From Bradyrhizobium japonicum USDA 6 (GTDB lineage Bacteria; Pseudomonadota; Alphaproteobacteria; Rhizobiales; Xanthobacteraceae): 64,000 nucleotides of DNA. Under the pieces are notes generated by a model that did no database searches, had not been told where the DNA came from, and worked only from the letters and a program-made list of their open reading frames with translations. This document shows positions 8,265-19,416 of the stretch, in pieces. The number at the start of each line of letters is the position of its first letter. Position 1 is the first letter of the stretch. The DNA lies in assembly GCF_000284375.1 (NCBI RefSeq), contig NC_017249.1, forward strand, positions 2,148,001-2,212,000, in the 5' to 3' direction. A program made the position numbers and the translations under genes.

Positions 8265-11200
8265 ATGTCGTTAAAAAAACTCCTGATCGCCAACCGTGGC
8301 GAGATCGCCATCCGCATCGCGCGTGCGGCGGCCGATGCCGGCGTCGCGACGGTCGCGATCCATCCCGCGGATGACGCACTCTCGCTGCATGTGCGTGTTG
8401 CCGACGAGGCGGTCGAAATTCCCGGTCGCGGCGCACGGGCCTATCTCGATATCGAAGCGGTGGTGAAGGCGGCGAAGAGCGCCGGCTGCGACGCGGTGCA
8501 TCCCGGTTATGGCTTCCTCAGCGAGAATGCCGCGTTCGCCAAGGCTTGCGCGGATGCGGGCATCGCCTTCGTCGGGCCGAAGCCGGCCGCGCTTGAACTG
8601 TTCGGCGACAAGGTTGCGGCCCGGCAACTGGCGAAGCGTTGCGGCGTGCCGATCATCGCCGGCACCAGCGGACCCTCGTCGCTGGAGGAGATCACGGCAT
8701 TCTTCGAATCCCTCGGCAAGGGCGCGGCGATCGTCATCAAGGCGATGGCCGGTGGCGGCGGCCGCGGCATGCGCGTCGTGGAGAATGCCGCCGATCTCGC
8801 GGAAGCTTATGCGCGCTGCCAATCCGAGGCCAGCGCGGCGTTCGGCTTCGACGGCGTCTATGCCGAGCGGCTGATCCGGCAGGCCCGCCATATCGAGGCG
8901 CAGATCATCGGCGACCGCCATGGCGCGATCTCCCATCTCTGGGAGCGCGAATGCAGCATCCAGCGGCGGCACCAGAAGCTGATCGAGGTGGCGCCGAGCC
9001 CGTCGCTCAGTGACGCCTTGCGCGGCCGCATCATCGAAGCTGCAAAGCAACTCGCGACCGCGGCGGCTTACGACAATCTGGGCACCTTCGAGTTCCTGGT
9101 CGACGGCACGGCCGAGGACAGCTTTGCCTTCATCGAGGCCAATCCGCGGCTTCAGGTCGAGCACACCGTGACGGAGGAAGTGCTCGGCCTTGACCTCGTC
9201 CGCGCCCAGCTCGCGGTCGCCGCCGGCGCAACATTGGCCTCCCTTGATCTGGCACAGGGCTCCATCCCGAAGCCGCATGGCTATGCGATGCAGCTCCGCG
9301 TCAACATGGAGACGCTGGACGAGCTCGGGGCGACGCATCCGACCGGCGGCGTGCTCGCCGTGTTCGAGCCGCCGTCCGGGCCCGGCGTCCGCGTCGATAG
9401 TTTTGGTTACGCCGGCTACAAGACCAGCGCGGCGTTCGATTCCCTGCTGGCCAAGGTCATCGTGCACACGCCGGGCGAAGCCTGGCACGACGTCGTGGCA
9501 AAAGCCTCGCGCGCCTTGCGCGAGTTCAGGATCGACGGCGTCGTCACCAATATCGCCTTCCTCCAGGCCGTGCTCGCACATCCCGATTTCAGGACCAACC
9601 GCATTGCGACCGATTTCATCGATCGCAACATCGCAAAGCTGGTCGAGGCGGCCGATGGCGCGGCAAAGCCGCTCTATTTTGCCGCGACCGAGCGAAGCGG
9701 CCATGGCGCGGAGACGCACGTCGCGCAGATCGTGCCCGAAGGCGCGGTGATGGTCGCAGCACCCCTGCAGGGAACCATCGTCACCATCCAGGTGAAGGAA
9801 GGTGAGATCGTGCGTCCGGGTCAGCAACTCGCCGTGATCGAATCCATGAAGATGGAGCATCTGGTCATGGCCGAGCAGGGCGGCCGCGTCATGAAGCTCG
9901 TCGCCGCCGATGGCGTGACCCTGATGCATGGCGAACCGATCATGTATCTGGAGCCGCTCGACGTCGCGGCCGATGCGTCGGCCGCGGAAGCCGATGTCGA
10001 TCTCGACCATATCCGTCCCGATCTTGCCGAACTGATCGCTCGCCAGGCCAATACGCTCGATGCGAACCGGCCGGCCTCGGTCGAGCGCCGCCGCAACACC
10101 AATCAGCGCACCGCGCGCGAGAACGTCGCGCAGCTCGTCGACGACGGCTCGTTCATGGAATATGGCAGCCTTGCGATTGCAGCGCAGCGGCGCCGCCGTA
10201 AGCTCGACGATCTCATCAAGAGCACACCGGCCGATGGCCTCGTGATGGGTGTTGCGACGGTAAATGCCGACAAGTTCGGCGCCGAGGGCGGCCGCTGCAT
10301 CGTCGTGGCCTACGACTACACCGTGCTCGCGGGCACGCAGGGCCACATGAACCACAAGAAGATCGACCGCATGCTGACGCTTGCGGAAGACTGGCGCGTG
10401 CCGCTGGTGTTCTATGCCGAAGGCGGCGGCGGCCGGCCCGGCGACACCGACCGGCTCGGCATGACCGGCCTCGACGGCCCGTCCTTCGTCCAGTTCGCGA
10501 AGCTCTCCGGTCTCGTGCCTGTCATCGGCGTGGTCTCCGGCTATTGCTTTGCCGGCAACGCCGCGATGCTCGGCTGCTGCGATGTCATCATCGCCACCAG
10601 GAATGCCTCGATCGGCATGGGCGGACCGGCGATGATCGAAGGCGGCGGTCTCGGCGTCTATCACCCGGCGGAGGTCGGCCCTGTTACGTTCCAGTCACCG
10701 AACGGCGTGATCGACATCCTCGTCGAGGACGAGGAGGAGGCGACGCGGGTGGCGCAAAAATACCTGTCCTATTTTCAGGGCGCGGTGTCGGAGTGGCAGG
10801 CGGCCGACCAGCGCCTGCTCCGTCGTGCGATCCCGGAGAACCGTTTGCGGGTCTACGACATCCGCAGCGTCATCGCTCTCGTTGCCGACAAGGATTCCGT
10901 GCTGGAGCTGCGCCGCGACTACGGCGTCGGCATGATCACCGCGCTGATCCGCATCGAGGGCAAGCCGTTCGGCCTGATCGCCAATAATCCGCGCCATCTC
11001 GGCGGCGCGATCGATGCCGACGCCGGCGACAAGGCCGCGCGCTTCCTCCAGCTCTGCGATGCCTTCGATCTGCCGATCGTCTCGCTCTGCGATACGCCCG
11101 GCTTCATGGTCGGCCCGGAGGCCGAGAAGACCGCGATCGTGCGCCACGTCTCGCGCATGTTCGTGACAGGCGCGAGCCTTACCGTGCCGCTGTTCGGCAT

Positions 11201-11567
11201 CGTGTTGCGCAAGGGTTATGGGCTCGGCGCACAGTCGATGATCGGTGGCGGCTTCCACGCCTCGTTCTTCACCGCGGCCTGGCCGACCGGCGAATTCGGT
11301 GGCATGGGTCTGGAGGGCTATGTCCGTCTCGGCTTCCGCAAGGAGATGGAGGCGATCGCCGATCCCGAGGAACGCGAGACCTATTATCGGAACAAGGTCG
11401 CCGAGCTCTATGCCAACGGCAAGGCGGTCTCGATCGCCTCGGTGTTCGAGATCGACAACGTCATCGACCCCGCCGAGACGCGGCGCTGGATCATGGCAGG
11501 CGTGCGCTCGGTGCCGAAGCCGCCCGCGAGGACGGAGAAGAAGCGACCCTGCATCGATACGTGGTGA
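8265..11567 (+). CDS. Single-chain biotin-dependent acyl-CoA carboxylase (BC-BCCP-CT)
   Basis: A 1100-residue enzyme carrying all parts of an acyl-CoA carboxylase in one chain. Residues 1 to about 450 are biotin carboxylase (KLLIANRGEIA, the glycine loop MAGGGGRGMR, EANPRLQVEHTVTE). A biotinyl domain near 500-570 carries ESMKMEH with biotin lysine K529. Residues from about 600 to 1080 are a carboxyltransferase (oxyanion-type SGYCFAGNAAMLG and DTPGFMVGPEAE). This architecture matches the known single-chain long-chain acyl-CoA carboxylases, which carboxylate the alpha carbon of acyl-CoA esters. The chain-length preference here is not visible. GGAG lies seven bases before ATG 8265. An AcoR-like activator follows 95 bases downstream. 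Confidence 0.92.
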   Translation: MSLKKLLIANRGEIAIRIARAAADAGVATVAIHPADDALSLHVRVADEAVEIPGRGARAYLDIEAVVKAAKSAGCDAVHPGYGFLSENAAFAKACADAGIAFVGPKPAALELFGDKVAARQLAKRCGVPIIAGTSGPSSLEEITAFFESLGKGAAIVIKAMAGGGGRGMRVVENAADLAEAYARCQSEASAAFGFDGVYAERLIRQARHIEAQIIGDRHGAISHLWERECSIQRRHQKLIEVAPSPSLSDALRGRIIEAAKQLATAAAYDNLGTFEFLVDGTAEDSFAFIEANPRLQVEHTVTEEVLGLDLVRAQLAVAAGATLASLDLAQGSIPKPHGYAMQLRVNMETLDELGATHPTGGVLAVFEPPSGPGVRVDSFGYAGYKTSAAFDSLLAKVIVHTPGEAWHDVVAKASRALREFRIDGVVTNIAFLQAVLAHPDFRTNRIATDFIDRNIAKLVEAADGAAKPLYFAATERSGHGAETHVAQIVPEGAVMVAAPLQGTIVTIQVKEGEIVRPGQQLAVIESMKMEHLVMAEQGGRVMKLVAADGVTLMHGEPIMYLEPLDVAADASAAEADVDLDHIRPDLAELIARQANTLDANRPASVERRRNTNQRTARENVAQLVDDGSFMEYGSLAIAAQRRRRKLDDLIKSTPADGLVMGVATVNADKFGAEGGRCIVVAYDYTVLAGTQGHMNHKKIDRMLTLAEDWRVPLVFYAEGGGGRPGDTDRLGMTGLDGPSFVQFAKLSGLVPVIGVVSGYCFAGNAAMLGCCDVIIATRNASIGMGGPAMIEGGGLGVYHPAEVGPVTFQSPNGVIDILVEDEEEATRVAQKYLSYFQGAVSEWQAADQRLLRRAIPENRLRVYDIRSVIALVADKDSVLELRRDYGVGMITALIRIEGKPFGLIANNPRHLGGAIDADAGDKAARFLQLCDAFDLPIVSLCDTPGFMVGPEAEKTAIVRHVSRMFVTGASLTVPLFGIVLRKGYGLGAQSMIGGGFHASFFTAAWPTGEFGGMGLEGYVRLGFRKEMEAIADPEERETYYRNKVAELYANGKAVSIASVFEIDNVIDPAETRRWIMAGVRSVPKPPARTEKKRPCIDTW

Positions 11568-11662
11568 GCGCAGTGCAGCAATAGCTGCGTCCCGGTTCCC
11601 GATTGACATCCCCGCCTGTGCTGCCAGACTTTGCACAATAATACAGGGTGGAGACGTCCGCG

Positions 11663-13519
<1,857 letters not shown>

Positions 13520-13549
13520 CGTGGTCTGCCGGAGATGAACGCGCGGCGG

Positions 13550-13640
13550 GTGAGAGGGAGTCTCCGCGCGTCCAGCTCTCACCTTGCTCGCGGAGACTCC
13601 CCCTCACCCCAACCCTCTCCCCGCAAGCGGGGCGAGGGAG
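13550..13640. repeat. Palindromic intergenic repeat, CTCTCCCCGC class (double hairpin)
   Basis: Two adjacent inverted repeats sit between convergent genes. The outer one pairs GTGAGAGGGAGTCTCCGCG (from 13550) with a near-complementary segment ending near 13608. The second pairs CCCTCTCCCCGC with GCGGGGCGAGGG near 13614-13637. The position suggests a bidirectional terminator; related copies are at 27691, 27853 and 53398. Confidence 0.75.
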
Positions 13641-13660
13641 CGCACCGCCGATGCCGGCCA

Positions 13661-14215
13661 CTATGAAAAATCCGTCCAGCTCAGATGCCGCGAATCGAGA
13701 TCGCCGACTGTCACCGTGTCGCGCATTTCGCGCGGGACGTGGAAGCTGCTGCGCAGATACACCAGCGGCGCGGCCTCGTCGGAGTGCGAGACGCCACGCA
13801 CCTCGCCGACGAAGATCGAATGCGTCTTGGTTTCGAATTCCTGCGCCAGCACGCAGTCGAACGCGGCGACCGCATCCGTCAGCACCGGCGCGCCTGTCAC
13901 CCCGCGCGTCCACTGCCCGAAGGCAAAGCGATCGTCGCCATTGACGCCCTTCTGGCCGCTGAAGGTCAATGCGAGCGCGGCGTGATCCTCGTGCAAAAAG
14001 TTGATCGCGAAGGCGCCTTCCTCGCGGATGCGGGCATGCGCGCTGGCGTTGCGGTTGACGCAGACGATCAGGGACGGCGGATTGTCCGACAGCGAGCAGG
14101 CTGATGTCACCGTCAGCCCGGTGCGCTTGCCGTGTTCGGCGCCAACCGTGACCAGTGCAACCGCGCCGGCACATTGGCGCATTGCAAGTTTGAAATCCTT
14201 CGCGTCGACGCTCAC
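13661..14215 (-). CDS. Flavin reductase family protein (HpaC-like)
   Basis: A 184-residue flavin reductase of the HpaC/PheA2 split-barrel group (FKLAMRQCAGAVALVTVG, LTVTSACSLSDNPPSLIVCV, INFLHEDH). Such enzymes use NAD(P)H to reduce FMN or FAD for a partner monooxygenase. The start is GTG 14215, with GGAG eight bases upstream, although an open frame continues further. The preceding gene on this strand is a luciferase-like monooxygenase that ends 56 bases upstream, so the two likely form a two-component flavin monooxygenase system. Confidence 0.88.
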   Translation of the reverse strand: MSVDAKDFKLAMRQCAGAVALVTVGAEHGKRTGLTVTSACSLSDNPPSLIVCVNRNASAHARIREEGAFAINFLHEDHAALALTFSGQKGVNGDDRFAFGQWTRGVTGAPVLTDAVAAFDCVLAQEFETKTHSIFVGEVRGVSHSDEAAPLVYLRSSFHVPREMRDTVTVGDLDSRHLSWTDFS

Positions 14216-14271
14216 GCCGAAATCTCCGAAACGGGGCGGGTGCGACACGATTGCGCCGCACCCGCCGCGCG

Positions 14272-15369
14272 TCAAGCGGCCTTCTTCGCGGAGCCGAGAT
14301 GCTTCAGGCGCGGCATCACCTCTTTGCTGAGCAGCGAGAGCGAATGGCGCCAGGCCTCCGGCTTGTGCTTGTAATCGAAGCCGAACACCAGCAGCACGCC
14401 GAAGCCGCCGACCTCGTCGTAGATCTTCTCGATCTTCTCGGCGACGGTTGCGGGCGAGCCGACGATCCAGTTCCGCTTGGCGCAATATTCGACGGTGACG
14501 TCGCTGTCGGGCACGTCAGGCGCGTGCTTCAGATAGTCCTTGAAGCCGAAATGGCCGAGCAGGGGCAGGAAGTACTCGTGCATCATCCGGCCCATCATGT
14601 CACCGGTCGAGAGCTTCCACGCCTCTTCGTCGGTGTTGGCGACGAACACCTCGCGCACGAGGCGCCAGTCCGCGCGGTTCGGCTTGCGTCCGGTCTTGGC
14701 GGCGCCGATCTCGACCGAGTCCCAATGGCTGCCGACATAGGCCGGGTTGAGGTTGAGGCTCATCGGAATGAAGCCGCGCTCGCCGGCGAGCTTCAGCGTG
14801 TCCGAGTTCTTCGAGAGCCCGGCAACGCCGATCGGCGGATGCGGGGCCTGGAGCGGTTTGATGTGGGGCTTGAGGAAGTCGAACATCGTGTCCGGCTTGG
14901 TCACGGTCCAGAACTTGCCCTTGTAGGTGAATGGCGCGGGATCGGACCACAGCTTCAGGATGATCTCCAGCGCCTCGCGGGTCATGTCGCGGTTCTGTCC
15001 GCTCATGCCGTCGACGTTGAACATCGCCCAGTCGCTCGGCAGGCCCGAAGCTGCGACGCCGAAATTGAGCCGGCCCTCGGAGAGATGGTCGAGCATTGCG
15101 ACGCGGTTGGCGAGCTCGGCCGGGTGGTGATAGGGCAGCAGGAAGCCGCCCGGCCCGATGCGGATATTCTTGGTCTGCATCAGCGCCTGTGCGATCAGAA
15201 GGTCCGGCGTGGGATTGGGTTCCCAGGGCGCGGTGTGGTGCTCGCCGACCCAGGCCTCCTGATAGCCGAGCTCGTCGAGCCAGCGCATGACTTGCAGGTC
15301 CCAGTCGTTTCCTTCCTTCAAGCCGCACTCCGGCGGATGCGAAGGCATCGTGAAATAGCCGATCTCCAT
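14272..15369 (-). CDS. Luciferase-like (LLM) flavin-dependent monooxygenase
   Basis: A 365-residue TIM-barrel monooxygenase of the bacterial luciferase superfamily, with the typical segments EAWVGEHHTAPWEPNPTPD, IRIGPGGFLLPYHHP and RLNFGVAASGLPSDW. The conserved EHH and the glycine-rich FMN/substrate loop are present. It oxidises an unknown organic substrate with O2 and reduced flavin, most likely supplied by the flavin reductase downstream. ATG 15369 is chosen because AGGA lies about five bases upstream; in-frame ATGs at 15381 and 15450 are less well supported. It is divergent from dgoK with about 240 bases between. Confidence 0.9.
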   Translation of the reverse strand: MEIGYFTMPSHPPECGLKEGNDWDLQVMRWLDELGYQEAWVGEHHTAPWEPNPTPDLLIAQALMQTKNIRIGPGGFLLPYHHPAELANRVAMLDHLSEGRLNFGVAASGLPSDWAMFNVDGMSGQNRDMTREALEIILKLWSDPAPFTYKGKFWTVTKPDTMFDFLKPHIKPLQAPHPPIGVAGLSKNSDTLKLAGERGFIPMSLNLNPAYVGSHWDSVEIGAAKTGRKPNRADWRLVREVFVANTDEEAWKLSTGDMMGRMMHEYFLPLLGHFGFKDYLKHAPDVPDSDVTVEYCAKRNWIVGSPATVAEKIEKIYDEVGGFGVLLVFGFDYKHKPEAWRHSLSLLSKEVMPRLKHLGSAKKAA

Positions 15370-15609
15370 GGGTTTCCTCATCTGATGTTGACGCGTCTTG
15401 TTGCGCGTTCCTGGACTTGAACAGGACAGCTTTAGCAAGCGGTGTGCCACCGCATCGCAAGCCGTGTGTCAGCGCGGCGAGCGCCTCAGACCCGCGAAAA
15501 ATCGCTGGTTTGAGGCGGCAATAGCCGATATCCCGGGGCGGATTTGCGGGCGTCCGTCTCATTGTCGCGAGACGGCGTCTTGCCGATGAGACCAAGGATA
15601 CCCGTTGAG

Positions 15610-16524
15610 ATGACCGAACCCGCCTATGTCGCGGTGGACTGGGGCACCAGTAGCTTCCGCCTCTGGCTGATCGACCGTGCCGGCCAGGTGCTGGCTGAAC
15701 GTCGCAGCGATGAGGGCATGCTGGCCGCGGCCAAGGCCGGCTTTGCCGGTGTGCTGCAGTCGCATCTCAAGGCAGTCGAGGCCCCGGCCCAGCTGCCGGT
15801 GCTTGTCTGCGGCATGGCCGGCGCCAAGACCGGCTGGGTCGAGGCCGGCTATGTCGACACGCCTGCGCCGCTCTCTGCCGTGCTGAAGCAGGCCGCGCTT
15901 GTGCCAGGCGAGACGCGCGATATTCGCATCCTGCCCGGGATCGCGCAGCGCGATACCAGGGCGCCGGACGTGATGCGCGGCGAGGAGACGCAGTTGCTCG
16001 GCGCACTCGGTCTCGAGGCCGCAGGCGAAGCGCTGGTCTGCATGCCCGGCACCCATTCGAAATGGGTGCGCGTGAAGGACGGCACGGTCGCCCATTTCTC
16101 CACCTTCATGACCGGCGAGCTCTTCAGCGTGGTCTCGCGCGAGACGATCTTGTCGCTCGCGGTCGCCGGTGCCGATGATGCCGAGGATGTCGCGAGCTTC
16201 AAGGCGGCCGTGAAAGCCGCGTATGAAGCGCCGGCCTTCGCGGCCAACCTTCTGTTCACGGCGCGGTCGCGGCAGCTCCTGTTCGGCGGCACGCCGGCCG
16301 CCGCGCGCGAGACGCTGTCGGGCACGTTGATCGGCGTCGAGCTGGCGGCAGGGCTCTCCGGCACGGTGCCGAAAGCGGGCATCACGCTGATCGCCTCGGG
16401 GCGGCTCGCGATGCTGTACCGGTTCGCCTTCGATGCGCTGTCGGTCACCGTGCGGCCGATCGATGCCGATGAAGCCGTTCGCCGCGGCCTGTCGATGGCG
16501 GCTGCCGCGATCTGGACGACATGA
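15610..16524 (+). CDS. dgoK: 2-dehydro-3-deoxygalactonokinase
   Basis: A 304-residue sugar-acid kinase (DgoK family, ASKHA-like fold): VAVDWGTSSFRLWLID at the N terminus is the phosphate-1 loop, followed by LPVLVCGMAGAKTGW and MPGTHSKWV. It phosphorylates 2-keto-3-deoxygalactonate to the 6-phospho form in the De Ley-Doudoroff galactonate route. The aldolase for the next step begins 13 bases downstream. The galactonate dehydratase and the regulator usually found with these genes are not in the window. The start at 15610 begins at the conserved fold; upstream in-frame starts at 15586 and 15544 cannot be fully excluded. Confidence 0.92.
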   Translation: MTEPAYVAVDWGTSSFRLWLIDRAGQVLAERRSDEGMLAAAKAGFAGVLQSHLKAVEAPAQLPVLVCGMAGAKTGWVEAGYVDTPAPLSAVLKQAALVPGETRDIRILPGIAQRDTRAPDVMRGEETQLLGALGLEAAGEALVCMPGTHSKWVRVKDGTVAHFSTFMTGELFSVVSRETILSLAVAGADDAEDVASFKAAVKAAYEAPAFAANLLFTARSRQLLFGGTPAAARETLSGTLIGVELAAGLSGTVPKAGITLIASGRLAMLYRFAFDALSVTVRPIDADEAVRRGLSMAAAAIWTT

Positions 16525-16537
16525 GAGGAATCTTGAG

Positions 16538-17191
16538 ATGAGCGTTCCCTTTCCGCCGATGAAGCGTCCGCTGGTCGCGATCCTGCGTGGTGTGAAGCCC
16601 GAGGAGACCGAGGCGATCGTCGGCGTGCTGATCGAGGCCGGCATGACCGCGATCGAGATCCCCCTGAATTCGCCGGAGCCGTTCCGCTCGATCGCGACTG
16701 CCGCGAAGCTCGCGCCGTCCGGCGTCCTGATCGGCGCCGGCACGGTGCTGACCGCCGCAGATGTCGATCGTCTCAACGACGTCGGCGGCAAGTTGATGGT
16801 CTCGCCGAATGTGGATACGCAGGTGCTCACGCGTGCACATCAGTACGCCATGGTGACGTTGCCGGGCGTGTTCTCGCCGACAGAGGCGCTGCTCGCCGCG
16901 CGCTCCGGCGCATCGGGCCTGAAATTCTTTCCGGCCAGCGTGCTCGGCGCGTCCGGCATTGCCGCGATCCGCGCCGTGCTGCCGGCGGGCGTGATGATCG
17001 CCGCCGTCGGCGGCGTCTCCGATCAGAATTTTGCCGAATACATCCAGGGCGGCGTGACGGCGTTCGGGCTCGGCTCCAGCCTCTACAAGCCCGGCATGAA
17101 TGCGGCCGATGTCGCGGCCCGCGCGAAAGCGACGATCGCGGCTTACGATCGGGCGATTGCGAAAGACTCCGTGGTAATAAACAAGCCGTGA
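16538..17191 (+). CDS. dgoA: 2-dehydro-3-deoxy-6-phosphogalactonate aldolase
   Basis: A 217-residue KDPG/KDPGal-type class I aldolase. The Schiff-base lysine is in GLKFFPAS and the conserved glutamate in [10 protein letters not shown]. It splits 2-keto-3-deoxy-6-phosphogalactonate into pyruvate and glyceraldehyde 3-phosphate. It is placed as dgoA by its position 13 bases after dgoK and by length near that of the E. coli enzyme. GAGGAA precedes ATG 16538. A PoxB-like enzyme follows 58 bases later and might use the pyruvate formed, which is inference only. Confidence 0.92.
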   Translation: MSVPFPPMKRPLVAILRGVKPEETEAIVGVLIEAGMTAIEIPLNSPEPFRSIATAAKLAPSGVLIGAGTVLTAADVDRLNDVGGKLMVSPNVDTQVLTRAHQYAMVTLPGVFSPTEALLAARSGASGLKFFPASVLGASGIAAIRAVLPAGVMIAAVGGVSDQNFAEYIQGGVTAFGLGSSLYKPGMNAADVAARAKATIAAYDRAIAKDSVVINKP

Positions 17192-17249
17192 TCCCGGCAT
17201 CGCGGATTTGTATCCTATCCTGCCGCGTCAGCGAGATCAGGAGACCGAC

Positions 17250-18986
17250 ATGGCGATCAACAACGTGGCCGATCTGTTCGTGGCAACGCTAGAGCAGGCC
17301 GGCGTCAAGCGCATCTACGGCATCGTCGGCGACAGTCTGAACGGTCTCACCGAGGCGCTGCGCCGCCGCGGCACCATCGAATGGATCCATGTTCGGCACG
17401 AGGAGGTCGCGGCCTTCGCCGCCGCTGGCGAAGCCGAGATGACGGGAAGCCTCGCGGTGTGTGCAGGCTCCTGCGGCCCAGGCAATCTGCATCTGATCAA
17501 CGGCCTGTTCGATGCGCATCGCAGTCGCGTCCCCGTGCTTGCGATCGCGGCACAGATCCCTTCGGCCGAGATCGGCGGTGGCTATTTCCAGGAGACCCAT
17601 CCGCAAAACCTGTTCAGGGAGTGCAGCCATTATTGCGAGCTGGTGTCGGATCCGAGCCAGCTGCCTTACGTGATCGAGAACGCGATCCGCGCTGCCGTAG
17701 GCCTGCGCGGCGTCGCCGTGATCGCGATGCCCGGCGACGTCGCGTTCCGCAGCCCGCCCAAGCGCGCGCTGTCGACGACGCGCGGCCTTGCGCTGTCGGC
17801 GCCGAAGGTCGTGCCGCAGGCCGACGAGCTGAAGGCGCTCGCGGACCTCCTGAACGGCGCCGAGCGCATCACCCTGTTCTGCGGCCGCGGCTGCGCCGGC
17901 GCGCATGCGCCGCTGATGCAGCTGGCCGAAGCGCTGAAGAGCCCGATCGTGCATGCGCTCGGCGGCAAGGAGCACGTCGAGTACGATAACCCCTACGACG
18001 TCGGCATGACCGGCTTCATCGGCTTCTCCTCGGGCTACGCCGCCATGCACGCCTGCGACGCGCTGGTGATGCTCGGCACCGATTTCCCTTACAAGCAGTT
18101 CTTCCCCACTGATGCGCAGGTCGCGCAGATCGACATCCGCCCGGAAAATCTGGGACGGCGCTGCAAGATCGATCTCGGCCTCGTCGGCGACGTCAAGCTG
18201 ACCATCGAGGCACTGCTGCCGCTGCTCAAGACCAAGACGCAGCGGAGGCATCTCGACGACGCCATCGCGCACTACAAGAAGGCGCGCGAAGGGCTCGACT
18301 CGCTTGCGAAGGGGACGCCGGGCAGCAAGCCGATCCATCCGCAATATCTGGCAAAAGTCATCAGCGACCATGCCTCCGACGACGCCGTCTTCACCGCCGA
18401 TGTCGGCACGCCTACGGTGTGGGCCGCGCGCTATCTCGACATGAACGGGCGCCGCCGGCTGATCGGCTCGTTCGTGCACGGCTCGATGGCCAACGCGATG
18501 CCGCAGGCGATCGGCGCGCAGGCCTCGCAGCCCGGCCGCCAGATCATCTCGCTGTCGGGCGACGGTGGCTTCACCATGCTGATGGGGGACCTGATCACGC
18601 TGACCCAGATGAAGCTGCCGGTGAAGGTCGTGGTCTTCAACAACGGCGTGCTCGGCTTCGTTGCGCTGGAGATGAAGGCGGCCGGGTTCGTCGACACCAA
18701 TGTCGATCTCGAGAATCCCGATTTCGCGGCGATGGCGCGCGCGATGGGCATTTTCGCCAAACGCGTCGAGGACCCCGGCGAGCTTCCGGGGGCCGTGAAG
18801 GAGATGCTTGCCCATGACGGACCCGCGCTGCTCGATGTCGTCACGGCGAAGCAGGAGCTGTCGATGCCGCCGACCATCACGCCCGAGCAGATCAAGGGCT
18901 TCAGCCTCTGGGTGCTGCGCGCGGTGATGAACGGGCGCGGAGACGAGGTGCTCGATCTCGCTAAAACAAATCTGCTACCGCGCTAG
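17250..18986 (+). CDS. poxB: Pyruvate oxidase/dehydrogenase (quinone)-like ThDP enzyme
   Basis: A 578-residue thiamine diphosphate enzyme close in length to E. coli PoxB (572). The activating glutamate is in [18 protein letters not shown]/adenine-binding middle-domain features follow, and the ThDP/metal motif is [13 protein letters not shown]. The conserved LPYKQFF-like segment FPYKQFFP also fits PoxB. It probably oxidises pyruvate to acetate and CO2, passing electrons to quinone at the membrane, but other 2-oxoacid substrates are possible. AGGAG lies five to six bases before ATG 17250. Its stop overlaps the stop of the convergent small membrane protein by four bases. Confidence 0.82.
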   Translation: MAINNVADLFVATLEQAGVKRIYGIVGDSLNGLTEALRRRGTIEWIHVRHEEVAAFAAAGEAEMTGSLAVCAGSCGPGNLHLINGLFDAHRSRVPVLAIAAQIPSAEIGGGYFQETHPQNLFRECSHYCELVSDPSQLPYVIENAIRAAVGLRGVAVIAMPGDVAFRSPPKRALSTTRGLALSAPKVVPQADELKALADLLNGAERITLFCGRGCAGAHAPLMQLAEALKSPIVHALGGKEHVEYDNPYDVGMTGFIGFSSGYAAMHACDALVMLGTDFPYKQFFPTDAQVAQIDIRPENLGRRCKIDLGLVGDVKLTIEALLPLLKTKTQRRHLDDAIAHYKKAREGLDSLAKGTPGSKPIHPQYLAKVISDHASDDAVFTADVGTPTVWAARYLDMNGRRRLIGSFVHGSMANAMPQAIGAQASQPGRQIISLSGDGGFTMLMGDLITLTQMKLPVKVVVFNNGVLGFVALEMKAAGFVDTNVDLENPDFAAMARAMGIFAKRVEDPGELPGAVKEMLAHDGPALLDVVTAKQELSMPPTITPEQIKGFSLWVLRAVMNGRGDEVLDLAKTNLLPR

Positions 18987-19348
18987 CCGCGCTTCGCCGA
19001 AGGGGCGGGCAGGCGCTCGTGGCGGTGCTGGAAGCGCTGCCAGTACAGCACGATGCCGATCAGCAGGGCCGGCGCGAAGCCGAGCGCGATCAGGAAATGC
19101 GGCAGCTGCGTCGGCGAGATGAACGCAATGGCGATATCGGAGATCAGCCAGAGCGCTGCGAACATCACCGCGAAATCGGTGCGCGGGCAGCGCAAATAAT
19201 AGAACACGGCGGTGATGACGATGGCGGGCCCGATCGCGATGCCGATCATCACGGCGGTCAGCTCCTTCGGCGTCAGTGCGTCGAGCACCATCGACGCCAG
19301 CAGCCAGAGCGCGGCGAACATGGCGATGATGTCGAGCGGATGCCGCAA
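18983..19348 (-). CDS. Small four-helix membrane protein with internal duplication
   Basis: A 121-residue integral membrane protein of unknown function. Two halves repeat the same design: [20 protein letters not shown] then [14 protein letters not shown], and [20 protein letters not shown] then [14 protein letters not shown]. Each half gives two membrane helices, so the protein has four. A charged C-terminal tail follows. The start is TTG 19348, with AGAGG seven bases upstream; ATG 19321 would remove nine residues and is possible. It ends within the stop codon region of the poxB-like gene. Confidence 0.7.
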   Translation of the reverse strand: MRHPLDIIAMFAALWLLASMVLDALTPKELTAVMIGIAIGPAIVITAVFYYLRCPRTDFAVMFAALWLISDIAIAFISPTQLPHFLIALGFAPALLIGIVLYWQRFQHRHERLPAPSAKRG

Positions 19349-19416
19349 CCCAATACCTCTCGCAGGAAACGCGCTATCGTTGTGGCCGGAACTCCGGTCG
19401 TCAAGGGAAAATACGC

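Noticed and set aside
8271..10664. A 797-codon open frame antisense to the acyl-CoA carboxylase
   Set aside because: It mirrors codon usage of the real gene on the other strand, starts without a ribosome binding site and shows no protein family signature. Similar long antisense frames at 757-2826, 11408-13582, 25128-27383 and 33722-35497 are rejected for the same reason: high GC makes stops rare.
11568..11662. Sigma-54 promoter between the carboxylase and the AcoR-like gene
   Set aside because: A TTTGCAC sequence is present, but the matching TGGC element 10-11 bases upstream is not, so no promoter was called.
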